64,000 bases of DNA from Kordiimonadaceae bacterium (GCA_017640725.1 JAEPQB010000001.1:434001-498000); one strand, 5' to 3'; shown: positions 53,795 to 62,851, counted from the first letter of the stretch. A program made the numbers and translations. The notes: generated from the sequence alone by a model not told the origin.

Positions 53795-53865
53795 CGGCAG
53801 TGTGGTTTTGGATCATTCAACAAAGCGTGATCAGCAAAGTGCGCTGGTAGCTTATGGAGAAAGAA

Positions 53866-54456
53866 ATGCCTCAGGACGAAGGCCTGACAATTCGGTTAGC
53901 TGACTATGTTCGCGGGACATTGACGGACGAAGAACGCGCCCAGGTAGAGGCTGACGCGGCGGCTGACCCTATGGTCGCGGCTGAACTCGCGACCCTAAAA
54001 GGTGTCGCGTCTGCTCTCAAATCGGACACCCCTCCCATTGCAGGCAAAGAGTTTGGGTGGGCACGCCTGTCGCGGGCAATTGATGCAGAGGCGGCAAGCT
54101 CGGCTGCCTCTTCAAATATTGTAAAGTGGCAAATCGCTGCAGCGATTTTTGGATTTTTGGCGGTTGGACAGACCCTTGTATATACATCGGGCTTTTTTGA
54201 CTCCGCGGAAGATCAGTTTGGTCTTGCTGGTGAGCAATCTGTAGCTCAGTCTTGGAGTATTCAGGTTTCGTTTGCTCAGAACGCTCCCATTGCGGAAATC
54301 GAGCAGCTGTTGCAGGAAAACGGCGGCCGTATTTCTGACGGTCCTTCTGCGATTGGGTTGTACCGCATCACCTTTGACAGTGAAGAATCTCGCAATGCAG
54401 CGCAACAAGCATTCCAGGATGCCTCAATCGTTCTTGAATCCACCATCAGCGACTAA
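53866..54456 (+). CDS. Transmembrane anti-sigma factor
   Basis: 196 residues from the ATG at 53866, preceded by GGAGAAAG; an in-frame ATG 12 bp upstream is also possible. The cytoplasmic N-terminus RLADYVRGTLTDEERAQVEA resembles a sigma-binding domain, but it has no Cys/His zinc motif. One membrane segment follows (IAAAIFGFLAVGQTLVYTSGFF), then a periplasmic domain of about 70 residues (IQVSFAQNAPIAEIEQLLQE, GGRISDGPSAIGLYRITF) with a ferredoxin-like strand-helix-strand pattern similar to I9 propeptides. It is tail-to-tail with the ECF sigma gene, 12 bp apart, the likely partner. The odd convergent layout is noted in the findings. Confidence 0.78.
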   Translation: MPQDEGLTIRLADYVRGTLTDEERAQVEADAAADPMVAAELATLKGVASALKSDTPPIAGKEFGWARLSRAIDAEAASSAASSNIVKWQIAAAIFGFLAVGQTLVYTSGFFDSAEDQFGLAGEQSVAQSWSIQVSFAQNAPIAEIEQLLQENGGRISDGPSAIGLYRITFDSEESRNAAQQAFQDASIVLESTISD

Positions 54457-54468
54457 GCAATCCAAATA

Positions 54469-55014
54469 CTACAAATGAAAGCTTCCCAAACATTGCATCA
54501 GTAGTTTTTTAGCGTGAAAAATGCGGGTCTTGATGGTCCCAACCGCAGCATTCTCAATATCACCGATTTCTCCGTATGGCAGGTCCTCAAAAAAAGCGAA
54601 GTGAACCACGCGGCGGTGGCTGTCGCTAAGTTTGTCAATACAGGCTCGCACGCGTTCGGCATCCTGGCTTGCGGCCACAATTGACTGGGCATCTGGCGCA
54701 TCGTCAACTTGTTCATGCTGTTGATCGGTTAAATCCATCCGCCCAAGTTTGCGCCTCAAGTCTATCGCCTTGTTTCGTGCAATGCTGAACATCCATGACC
54801 GCACAGCCGACCGACCAGAGAACTTATCGGCGGTTTGCCAAACTGCGACCATTGTTTCCTGAACAATGTCAGAGGCCTCGTGTTCATCTTTACAGTGTGA
54901 GTAGGCGAACCTGTAAAGCGTATCATAGTGACGGTGATAAAGCTCCTTAAGCGCCGCTTTATCTTTGCGGGCCACCGAGGCTAAGAGCTCACTATCAGTC
55001 TTGGAAGAAACCAT
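54469..55014 (-). CDS. ECF-type RNA polymerase sigma factor
   Basis: 181 residues. Region 2 is LYRFAYSHCKDEHEASDIVQ with the promoter-melting part SVVRSW-like sequence (AVRSWMFSIARNKAIDLRRK), and region 4 is KLSDSHRRVVHFAFFEDLPY with GEIGDIENAAVGTIKTRIFH. There is no sigma region 3, as in ECF factors. It faces the anti-sigma gene tail-to-tail instead of sharing an operon. The heme oxygenase and phytochrome genes lie just beyond. Regulon and stimulus cannot be read from sequence. Confidence 0.92.
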   Translation of the reverse strand: MVSSKTDSELLASVARKDKAALKELYHRHYDTLYRFAYSHCKDEHEASDIVQETMVAVWQTADKFSGRSAVRSWMFSIARNKAIDLRRKLGRMDLTDQQHEQVDDAPDAQSIVAASQDAERVRACIDKLSDSHRRVVHFAFFEDLPYGEIGDIENAAVGTIKTRIFHAKKLLMQCLGSFHL

Positions 55015-55148
55015 GGCCCAACTTTATGTCGCTTCATGTCAAAGGAACAAACGCTTTTTTCAAGAACCAATAGCGCCCTTTTTTGAACTGGCCTATTCCC
55101 TATCGAAGGCTGAAGGCAATGTGGTCAAATTCGGCCAATAAGACAGGC

Positions 55149-55772
55149 CTAAAGAATGATTTCTGCGATTGCCGCGAATGTGTTCCTGGCTCCCTGGACA
55201 ATTTCGTCCTCTGGTTCACCACTGTCTTTGAATTCTTCGAGGCACTCACAGAAGGAACGCCACTCCTGCGCATCCGTCGAACGCGACAAATACTGGCACG
55301 GCCATTTTTCGTCATCAATCTGAGACGACATGGCCTTGAAAATTTGTCGATTTCCATTTGAAGATCCAGCCAAAACATACAGGCCACCAAGCGCCTGATA
55401 GCTGTTGGCATATGCAAAATTGGCAGTAGTTGCATCGCCTAAAAACTCAGAGGCGTCAGACTGAACAAAGCAATTCAGGTCAAGCCGCAACAATGGCGCA
55501 TATTCATATTTATGGAGGTCAACAATATCCTGAAGTTCGGATTTGAAGGCAGAAAGAGCCGCTTCACATGCGGATCGATAATTGAATGTATGCCGCAAAA
55601 ATCCAGCGTAGTGCTCAACATTAGCTGCCCCAGTGATTAATATAGATACCAAGGGCCACTGGTTGAGTTGCTCATGTACATCATGAGTAGATTTTTGTAG
55701 GCGCTTCCTAAGCGAAACTTCGCCAAAATCTGTGTCTGTCACAAGCATGGTGTTTAGGCCGCGTACCATCAT
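55149..55772 (-). CDS. bphO: Heme oxygenase, biliverdin-forming, phytochrome-associated
   Basis: 207 residues from the ATG at 55772, preceded by GGGAGGGGGCG; longer in-frame starts lack this. Heme oxygenase opens haem to biliverdin, the bilin chromophore used by bacteriophytochromes. The proximal-His motif is LRKRLQKSTHDVHEQLN, and the rest has the all-helical length and layout of bacterial heme oxygenases (YQALGGLYVLAGSSNG forms the distal helix glycine region). It is divergent from the phytochrome gene, 90 bp apart, the common BphO-BphP pairing. The product would fill the phytochrome part of the adjacent receptor. Confidence 0.88.
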   Translation of the reverse strand: MMVRGLNTMLVTDTDFGEVSLRKRLQKSTHDVHEQLNQWPLVSILITGAANVEHYAGFLRHTFNYRSACEAALSAFKSELQDIVDLHKYEYAPLLRLDLNCFVQSDASEFLGDATTANFAYANSYQALGGLYVLAGSSNGNRQIFKAMSSQIDDEKWPCQYLSRSTDAQEWRSFCECLEEFKDSGEPEDEIVQGARNTFAAIAEIIL

Positions 55773-55862
55773 TAACGGCCACGCCCCCTCCCTGGTCACA
55801 TTTGCCAAAACCACTGAAGCAGTTTAGGCTGATCATTCCTCACCGGGGAATGTAGAGGATAT

Positions 55863-58800
55863 ATGCCAGGGACCACAACAGTTTTAACCAACCCCACTTC
55901 TGTGGTCGCGTTGGATAAAATAAATCGTTTGAGCAATGATGAACTCGATCAAGTACCGATTGGTGTGATCGAGCTTGATGCCAATGGCACCATTTGTTTT
56001 TACAACGCGACCGAAGCCAAAATGAGCGGCCGCGACGCCAAAAAGGTGGTTGGCAAAAACTTTTTCCATGAAATCGCGCCTTGCACAAACATTCCCCAGT
56101 TTAATGGACGGTTTGTTACTGGCGTGCAGTCAGGCAAACTCCAAGAGCAGTTCGTTTTCAACTTTGATTTTGAAATGACACCGCCGGTAAAAGTCGTGGT
56201 GGAATTGCATGATGGTCGTCAACCTGGCAAATATTGGCTGTTTACAAAAGTAATCCAGCAGCATGACGATAGTGTTCCAGACCTCAGCGTAAGTGACTTG
56301 ATCGTCTCAAAAACCAGCGGCGCAAGTGCGGAAGAATTTTGCGCGAGTGAGCCAATTGCCACGCCAGATAAAGTTCAGTCCTGGGGCGCGTTGGTCACCA
56401 TTAACCTGGACAAAGAGTGTATCATCGGGCGCTCAGAGAATTTCTGGGAAATCCTCTCTTACCAGAAAGCAGATGATATTCTGGATGAACCGCTAACTGC
56501 GGTTTTCCAAGAAGAAGACATCCTTTTGTGCCGTGCATTATCAAAAGATTCGTCAAAGGAGCAACCTGTCGTCCAACATAAACTGACGAAACTCAATGTT
56601 TCTGATGAATATGTCGATCTCCGGTTTGTGGCCAAAGGCAATATTGTTTTTGTGGAAATCACAATCGCCGAGCAATCGGGGCGGGTCAGTATTCTCCCAA
56701 GAGAAATCCTTGATTTCAACACGCATTTGTCTTCTCGGGCAACAGTCGAAGACTTGTGCCAAGAATTGGTTCGATTGCTGCAAAAAATAACCGGGTTTGA
56801 ACGGGTAGTTGCTTACAGGTTTTCCCCAAACTGGGAAGGCCAAACAATTGCGGAAGCAATGCGCGCCGACAGCAAGCTGCCAAGCTTTCAAGACCTGTAT
56901 TTTCCTGCAAGTGACATCCCGCCCCAGGCGCGCGCCATGCACGAACGCATCCTGACTTCCTTCACCCCAAGTCGGGACTATGTGGCAAGCGACATGGCCC
57001 TTGCGAGCGGTGCGCCAGCAGAAGCGCGCAACCTTGAAGGCGTGCACTTGAGGTCGGTTTCACCTGTAAGGGCGGTGTATCACAAAACTATTGGAGTGAA
57101 CGGCTCCGCGACATGTTCCCTCAAAGTCGGCGGCAAACTATGGGGCATGGTTATTCTGCATGATAGCTTGCCTCATCATTTGAATTATAGCCAGAAAGTC
57201 GCCCTCGCCACACTGACACAAACAGCCTCCAGCAGGCTCGAATTGTTAATCGCTCAAGATAAGAAACAGCGCCAGATCGGTGCAAGGAAGACGCTAAAAG
57301 TAATACTCGACGCGATCTCAGCCTCAGACAGTTTGACCGACGCCACCCTTGGCAAGGGTCAGACAAATGTCATGAGTATATTCAACTGCAGTGGCGCGGC
57401 TATTTGGATCGACGATGAATGGAGAACAGTTGGCTCGACGCCACCGCCACACCTTATCAACAAGCTTGCGACAAAAGTCTCCAATGACGAATCTGTTACT
57501 GTCTGGGGCAATGATTGCCTTTCGGAATTTATTGCAGACTTTAAAGAGTACGCTACAGAGGCCTCTGGGGCGGTTTTTGCTGCACCAATTCCCGGGGACA
57601 AGCGACACGCCATAATATGGTTTTTTCCTGAGCGGGTGATCAAAAAGGACTGGGCAGGCAACCCAACAGAAAAACTCCATTTTGAAAATGTCTCTGGCAA
57701 GGAAATGGTCCTGCCGCGCCTGTCATTTGCAAAATGGACAGAGTTTACGTCATATCGTTCTTTACCAATTGGTGATGATCTATTGGAAATTGCCGAAGAC
57801 CTGCGTGTGGCGTTAGGCGGATATTTAGCGCGGCGAAGCCGGCAATTGGCAGACCTCTCAACCCAATTGCAGAACAGAAATTCCTTCCTTTCTGCAGTTT
57901 TAGACTCGCTTACATCAGCAATTTTCACTTTCGAAACAGACGGCACGATTTTGAGCGCCAATGTGGTAGCGGGCAAGATGTTTGGGTGCGCTGAAGATGA
58001 TTTTGTGGGCACGAATTTTCGGGATTTGTTTGATGAAGAAAACATCTCGGAGCTTGCCGAGGCCCGTGCAGACCTGGACGCAGGCAAGCTTGTCCGGGCC
58101 ATGTTCACAAAAACGGACAAAACCAAATTTTTGGGTGCGCTGTCGACTGGTAAGTGGGTGCGGTCTTCAGTTGAGATGAGAGTAGCAACAATCCGTGATA
58201 TTTCGGATATGGAGTTGCTCGAACAAAATGCCTACCGTCAGAGCAAATTGGAGGCAATCGGGCAAATCACCAGTTCCATTGCCCACGATTACAACAATTT
58301 TCTCGCAATAATTTCAGGTAACCTTGAACTTATTTCGATGCTGTCGTCAGACGACAAAGTAACAGCCCGCGTGACACCAGCTCTAAACGCGGTGCAGCGT
58401 GCCAGTGGTTTGACAGACAAACTTTTGTCGTTGGTACGAACCCGAACCCCAAAAACCGAGGTCGTCAATATTTCGCGCACCATCGACGACTGCCGCGATT
58501 TATTGCATTCCACTTTGGGCGCGGCGCATGATCTGGAAATTTCATACGCTGACAATGAGACGCAGGTTTTGGCTGAGCGCGGCCAGATTGAGAACTCTTT
58601 GGTCAACCTGCTTAATAACGCGCGCGACGCCATGCACGGCGAAGGCTGTGTACAAATTGACGTCCTGCCACTGGACCCATTGACTGGATTGGTGCCCGTT
58701 GTTGTGCGTGACAATGGTGAGGGGATGAGTGATGACCAAGTCAAAAACGCTACAGAACCCTTCTTTACAACGAAAGACCCAGGTTCAGGGAGTGGTTTGG

Positions 58801-59345
58801 GTCTAAGCGCCGTGCAAAGAGACCTGAATGCCATCGGCGGGCAACTGGACTTAAAAAGTGAAGAAGGTACTGGCACGGCTATTACCATGAAATTCCCTGG
58901 CTCGGATCTCGCGCCCCAAAGCAGGCAGGCTGATACTTCAGGTATTTTTGAACCATCCATCTTTCAAGGCAAACGACTTCTGCTTGTTGACGACGAGCAG
59001 TCACTTCATGACACTCTGCATGCATTGCTAAATCACCTTGGACTTGACGTTACAACAGTGTCGTCTCAGGCGGCTGCCTTAAAAGAATCTGACAAACCTG
59101 GAACGATTGACTTTGTTCTTTCAGATGTGAACTTGAAAGAGGGCCCCGTTGGATTTGACCTTGTGCAAAGCCTGGTGCGAAAAATGCCAAATACTGTTGG
59201 CATGTGCATGAGCGGCAGTGACTGCAGCAAAATCAGTGAGGCAAACCGGCACGGCATTCCTTTACTCAATAAGCCTTTCCAGGTTGACACATTTGTTAAA
59301 ATCGCGACCGAAGCGCAAACTAGTCAATCTGATAAAGAAGGTTAA
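55863..59345 (+). CDS. ppr: PYP-bacteriophytochrome hybrid histidine kinase
   Basis: 1160 residues. Residues about 20-132 are a photoactive yellow protein domain with the chromophore Cys74 (IAPCTN) and pocket residues Tyr47, Glu51, Ser55 and Arg57, matching Tyr42, Glu46, Thr50 and Arg52 of Halorhodospira PYP. A phytochrome core follows: PAS with biliverdin Cys160 (CASEPIATP), GAF (about 295-460, PASDIP with Asp351, Tyr318, Tyr406, His433) and PHY with PRLSF at 618-622. Then come a PAS (about 675-775), a HisKA with His808, an ATPase domain (NLLNNARDAM, DNGEGM, GSGLGL) and a C-terminal receiver with Asp1088 and Lys1137. This is the architecture of Rhodospirillum centenum Ppr plus a receiver. 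Neighbouring bphO supplies biliverdin; no tyrosine ammonia lyase for p-coumarate is visible. Confidence 0.93.
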   Translation: MPGTTTVLTNPTSVVALDKINRLSNDELDQVPIGVIELDANGTICFYNATEAKMSGRDAKKVVGKNFFHEIAPCTNIPQFNGRFVTGVQSGKLQEQFVFNFDFEMTPPVKVVVELHDGRQPGKYWLFTKVIQQHDDSVPDLSVSDLIVSKTSGASAEEFCASEPIATPDKVQSWGALVTINLDKECIIGRSENFWEILSYQKADDILDEPLTAVFQEEDILLCRALSKDSSKEQPVVQHKLTKLNVSDEYVDLRFVAKGNIVFVEITIAEQSGRVSILPREILDFNTHLSSRATVEDLCQELVRLLQKITGFERVVAYRFSPNWEGQTIAEAMRADSKLPSFQDLYFPASDIPPQARAMHERILTSFTPSRDYVASDMALASGAPAEARNLEGVHLRSVSPVRAVYHKTIGVNGSATCSLKVGGKLWGMVILHDSLPHHLNYSQKVALATLTQTASSRLELLIAQDKKQRQIGARKTLKVILDAISASDSLTDATLGKGQTNVMSIFNCSGAAIWIDDEWRTVGSTPPPHLINKLATKVSNDESVTVWGNDCLSEFIADFKEYATEASGAVFAAPIPGDKRHAIIWFFPERVIKKDWAGNPTEKLHFENVSGKEMVLPRLSFAKWTEFTSYRSLPIGDDLLEIAEDLRVALGGYLARRSRQLADLSTQLQNRNSFLSAVLDSLTSAIFTFETDGTILSANVVAGKMFGCAEDDFVGTNFRDLFDEENISELAEARADLDAGKLVRAMFTKTDKTKFLGALSTGKWVRSSVEMRVATIRDISDMELLEQNAYRQSKLEAIGQITSSIAHDYNNFLAIISGNLELISMLSSDDKVTARVTPALNAVQRASGLTDKLLSLVRTRTPKTEVVNISRTIDDCRDLLHSTLGAAHDLEISYADNETQVLAERGQIENSLVNLLNNARDAMHGEGCVQIDVLPLDPLTGLVPVVVRDNGEGMSDDQVKNATEPFFTTKDPGSGSGLGLSAVQRDLNAIGGQLDLKSEEGTGTAITMKFPGSDLAPQSRQADTSGIFEPSIFQGKRLLLVDDEQSLHDTLHALLNHLGLDVTTVSSQAAALKESDKPGTIDFVLSDVNLKEGPVGFDLVQSLVRKMPNTVGMCMSGSDCSKISEANRHGIPLLNKPFQVDTFVKIATEAQTSQSDKEG

Positions 59346-59733
59346 AGAGCGCCTTAAAATTAACCGGCTTGGAAAACGATCCGCAGCAGTTCAAACCGTA
59401 TCCGACGGCCAGGTCCTGCATCGATTTCATTGTCGCTTCGCTGCATGAAGATATGAAACACACGTGGCCGGTAAAATCTAACTCTTTAAGAAACCCAAGC
59501 GCGTTAACGCCGTCATACTCAGGCATGTAAACATCCAGAAAGACTAGCGACGGGCTGTGCTTGTTTATCGCGGATTCAAAATCCTGTTTGTTGTTTACCG
59601 CGTACGCATCCCAGCCACAAATTTCAGCAAAATCAGCCAGCAGACTGGCCAGATCACGCAGGTCATCCAATACCACCAACGTTTTGGGGTTGGAGAGGGG
59701 AAACAAACTGCGCCTCATGGGAAGTTCCGTCAT
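59320..59733 (-). CDS. Stand-alone response-regulator receiver protein
   Basis: 137 residues and no output domain. The receiver has the acidic pair in VVLDDLRDL, the phosphoacceptor Asp in LVFLDVYMPEYDG and Lys in FSKPVNF. Its 3' end overlaps the end of the photoreceptor gene on the opposite strand by 26 bp. It may receive phosphate from that kinase or pass it to another protein. No other kinase is nearby. The start could be 59733 or 59718. Confidence 0.85.
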   Translation of the reverse strand: MTELPMRRSLFPLSNPKTLVVLDDLRDLASLLADFAEICGWDAYAVNNKQDFESAINKHSPSLVFLDVYMPEYDGVNALGFLKELDFTGHVCFISSCSEATMKSMQDLAVGYGLNCCGSFSKPVNFKALFNLLYQID

Positions 59734-59885
59734 TGAGAAATTCCATAATCTTGCGGTGTATAAGGGTTTTTTTTACATTTTCGTGCTATCGACATTGATG
59801 TTAATGACAAATTTACCACTAGTCTGATATTGAAAGCAGGTTCGTTCAGAGTATCCAATTTCGTCAAAGCCATGCAGGGGGTTAT

Positions 59886-60605
59886 GTGACGATCCACAAG
59901 ATACTCATCGTCGATGACGAGCCAGATTTGCGCAACGCAGTCCGGGGAATCTTTGAACTCAATAGTTTCGAAGTTTTCGAGGCCCATACCCTTGCCCAGA
60001 TGTGGATCACGCTTCGGGAAAAGCCAGACATTGATGTGGTTCTGCTCGACCTCAATCTGCCTGATGGTGATGGCCTGCAAACCTGCGGAAAAATTCGCAA
60101 CGAGTTTGATTGCGGCATCATAATCACCACCGGGCGAAACGATCATATCGACAAGATTATTGGCCTTGAATCCGGGGCTGACGATTATGTTTGCAAACCG
60201 GTTGAACTGCGCGAACTGGTAGCGCGAGCGAGGTCGGTTATCCGGCGATCCAGTCCGCCTGAGGATTTGACGCAAAAAACGCTTTATCGATTCTCGGATT
60301 GGACGTTTGACCCGGCCATCTGGAAGGCCGAAAACCGACGGTCTGGATCTGTCACGATGACACGTTTTGAAAGCCTGTTGTTGCAAATCCTGCTTGAACA
60401 TGCGGGCGCCCCCGTCAGCCGAGACAAATTGACGTCGAGCCTGTCGGGCCATAGTGCGCAAGCTTTTGATCGCAGCATTGATAACCTTGTTAGCAGAGTG
60501 CGCAAAAAACTGTCTCTGACAATGGACGGTGATGTGGCGATCAAGTCCGTACGCGGCATTGGCTATCAATTCTCCGGTGACGTTCATGCAGAAGTCCAGA
60601 ATTGA
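59886..60605 (+). CDS. OmpR-family DNA-binding response regulator
   Basis: 239 residues from a GTG preceded by AGGGGG. The receiver domain (about 5-115) has DDEP, the phosphoacceptor Asp in VVLLDLNLPDGDG and Lys in VCKPVELRE. The C-terminal winged helix (about 140-230) has TRFESLLLQILLEHAGAPVSRDKL and RSIDNLVSRVRKKL, ending IKSVRGIGYQF. It lies just after the photoreceptor kinase and lone receiver on the plus strand, so I infer that it is their transcriptional output. Its DNA targets are unknown. Confidence 0.93.
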   Translation: MTIHKILIVDDEPDLRNAVRGIFELNSFEVFEAHTLAQMWITLREKPDIDVVLLDLNLPDGDGLQTCGKIRNEFDCGIIITTGRNDHIDKIIGLESGADDYVCKPVELRELVARARSVIRRSSPPEDLTQKTLYRFSDWTFDPAIWKAENRRSGSVTMTRFESLLLQILLEHAGAPVSRDKLTSSLSGHSAQAFDRSIDNLVSRVRKKLSLTMDGDVAIKSVRGIGYQFSGDVHAEVQN

Positions 60606-60913
60606 GAAGTCCCTGGCACTATTGTTTGCGCACGCAAGAAACACAGCAAGCATCCCACAGTGGGTTTCAATCACTCTAGGCTAGTTGCAAAATTGTAATC
60701 AAACTGGTGAAACTGTAACGAATTGTAGCTCAGCAGGCCCGGAATTCGTCAAAAAGCGCGCCCCTGAATGAATAATTTGATCACCGCAATCATTAGCCTT
60801 TTAGTTTCAATGCATTAAGCGCATTACACTTTATTACAATTTTCCACTTTGCATCACATTTGAGCTCGTACCCTGCAAGAAATCAGCAACTTTTGGGGTA
60901 CGAGGAACCTGCT
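60606..60913 (+). promoter_or_regulatory. Region upstream of the PAS chemoreceptor gene, with leader hairpin
   Basis: 308 bp without a gene, AT-rich in its second half. Just before the start codon, CGTACCC (60867-60873) pairs with GGGTACG (60896-60902), a perfect 7-bp stem with a 22-base loop. It abuts the AGGA ribosome site at 60903, so it may affect translation. No clear promoter boxes were found. Confidence 0.45.
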
Positions 60914-62851
60914 ATGAATATGCAATCCAACTTAGACCTTCAGGCAATTGAAGAAGATGCCAATACCGCCGCTTTAAAATCCTCCACTGGGCTCGCTGGC
61001 TTGTTTGGCGGTGTATTCGCCAATGATTCAAGCGCGAAGCTCGCTGCACTTGATTCAGCCATGGCAACGATCGAATTCAAGCCTGACGGAACGATCCTGA
61101 AGGCAAATCGCAATTTCCTGATGGCAACTGGTTACCAGGAACATGAAATCATTGGTCAACATCACAGCATATTTGTTTCAAAAGTGGAAAAAAACAGCCC
61201 CGAGTACCAAAGCTTCTGGGCTGACCTGGCGAGTGGACGGTCACATGTTTCCAGTTTCAAGCGCGTTGGCAAAGATGGCGGCGACATATGGATACAGGCT
61301 GCTTACACGCCCATAAAAAACTCCGTGGGCAAGGTCGTAAAAGTCTTCAAGGTTTGCTCTGACATTACAGCGGCGAAGCAAGAGGCCGAAGCAAGCCAAA
61401 GGGATGTTGTTGCTATCAGTAAATCTCTCGCCATGATCGAATTTACCCCTGACGGGATTATTAGACATGCAAACGAAAACTTCCTGAACGTTATGGAGTA
61501 CTCGCTGGACGAAATTGTTGGTCAGCACCACCGGATGTTCGTAGATAAAAAATATGGCACCAGCGACGAATACAAAGAATTCTGGGATCACCTTAAGTCG
61601 GGCCAAGACCATGTCTCTGAATTCCAACGATTTACCAAATCAGGCAAGCCGGTTTGGATTCAGGCGAGCTATAGCGCTGTTGTAGACGCGCAGGGCAATG
61701 TCGCGAAGGTCGTCAAAGTTGCTTCTGATATTACAGCCGCAAAAACGACGGCAGCAGACCATCAAGGGCAGATAGAAGCCATCAACCGGTCACAAGCGGT
61801 TATTCACTTTGAATTGGACGGCACCATAATTGAAGCCAATGATGCCTTCAACCAGGCTGTTGGATACGATCTCGAAGAAATTGTTGGCCAGCACCACAAA
61901 ATTTTTATGCCTTCGGCGGAGAGAGATTCGGTCGAGTATAAAAACTTCTGGGAAGACCTTCGAAAAGGCAAATTCCAGCAAGGTGAATTCTGTCGGGTCA
62001 ACAAAGCTGGCGAAGATCTTTGGATCCAGGCGACATACAACCCAATTCTGGATGCGGAAGGCAATCCAATCAAAGTTGTCAAGTTCGCAACTGATATCAC
62101 TGATATGGTTCAGCGGCGGCACAACAGACAGAACGCCCAGAAAAAAATAGCTCGGGACCTTGGCTCTGTGTCTGAGGCTGTAGCAACCGCTAAAAACAGT
62201 TCTGCAGAAGCAGCTGCTGCTTCGTCGCAGGCCTCAAATAATCTGCAGGCGGTGGCGTCAGGCGCGGAAGAGATGAATTCTGCTATCCAAGAGATTGCCA
62301 CCAGCATGACCCGCTCTCGCGAAACCGCTGACGCGGCAGCTGATAAAGTTCGCATGGCCAACAAAGCCAGTGAACAGTTTCTCGAAGCGGCCCGCGCCAT
62401 GGGACAAATCGTGGAACTAATTCGCGGCATTGCAGGCCAAATCAACTTGCTGTCCTTAAATGCAACGATCGAATCCGCCCGCGCTGGCGAAGCCGGAAAA
62501 GGGTTTGCAGTAGTTGCAAGCGAAGTCAAAAGTCTTGCCCGCCAAGCGGCCGACGCAACAGACCGCGTTGCCGCCGAGATTGAAGGCGTGCAATCCGCTT
62601 CTGAAGAAGTTGATCAGTCCCTCAATGTCATTTCTGAATCGCTCGAGTCAGTACGTGAATATGTGGTCGGCACTTCCAGCGCTGTTGAAGAACAAAGCGC
62701 GGTGGCCAGAGAAATTTCAGCAAACATGCAAGAAGCCACCAGCGGTGTGGAAAATGTAACTGACCTTATGCAGAAAATCGCAGAACAAACAGCGCTTGCA
62801 GATACTTCAGTTGAAAGCGTCGCGGAACAAAGCCAACGAATGGCCAACTAA
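60914..62851 (+). CDS. Soluble triple-PAS methyl-accepting chemotaxis protein
   Basis: 645 residues from the ATG at 60914, preceded by GAGGA. Three PAS domains of about 120 residues (about 45-170, 170-290, 295-415) share the pattern [20 protein letters not shown] and [10 protein letters not shown] signalling domain follows with the hairpin tip [23 protein letters not shown]. No membrane segment, HAMP domain or periplasmic part is visible, so the receptor is cytoplasmic. PAS domains can bind haem, FAD or other cofactors; none is named by sequence. It stands alone after the photosensor cluster, with no che genes nearby. Aer-like redox or light-related taxis is possible. Confidence 0.92.
   Translation: MNMQSNLDLQAIEEDANTAALKSSTGLAGLFGGVFANDSSAKLAALDSAMATIEFKPDGTILKANRNFLMATGYQEHEIIGQHHSIFVSKVEKNSPEYQSFWADLASGRSHVSSFKRVGKDGGDIWIQAAYTPIKNSVGKVVKVFKVCSDITAAKQEAEASQRDVVAISKSLAMIEFTPDGIIRHANENFLNVMEYSLDEIVGQHHRMFVDKKYGTSDEYKEFWDHLKSGQDHVSEFQRFTKSGKPVWIQASYSAVVDAQGNVAKVVKVASDITAAKTTAADHQGQIEAINRSQAVIHFELDGTIIEANDAFNQAVGYDLEEIVGQHHKIFMPSAERDSVEYKNFWEDLRKGKFQQGEFCRVNKAGEDLWIQATYNPILDAEGNPIKVVKFATDITDMVQRRHNRQNAQKKIARDLGSVSEAVATAKNSSAEAAAASSQASNNLQAVASGAEEMNSAIQEIATSMTRSRETADAAADKVRMANKASEQFLEAARAMGQIVELIRGIAGQINLLSLNATIESARAGEAGKGFAVVASEVKSLARQAADATDRVAAEIEGVQSASEEVDQSLNVISESLESVREYVVGTSSAVEEQSAVAREISANMQEATSGVENVTDLMQKIAEQTALADTSVESVAEQSQRMAN

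Noticed and set aside
56000-56250. N-terminal domain of the phytochrome kinase read as an ordinary PAS domain
   Set aside because: The cysteine with IAPCTN, the Tyr/Glu/Arg pocket and the MTPPVK-type loop match PYP in order and spacing, which a generic PAS would not.
57359-58126. Minus-strand open frame of 255 codons inside the photoreceptor gene
   Set aside because: Low-complexity Ser/Arg composition typical of antisense frames; the plus strand is a clear PHY-PAS coding region.
59730-60674. Long minus-strand open frame of 314 codons opposite the OmpR regulator
   Set aside because: It has no family signature, no ribosome site and mirrors the well-supported regulator on the plus strand.
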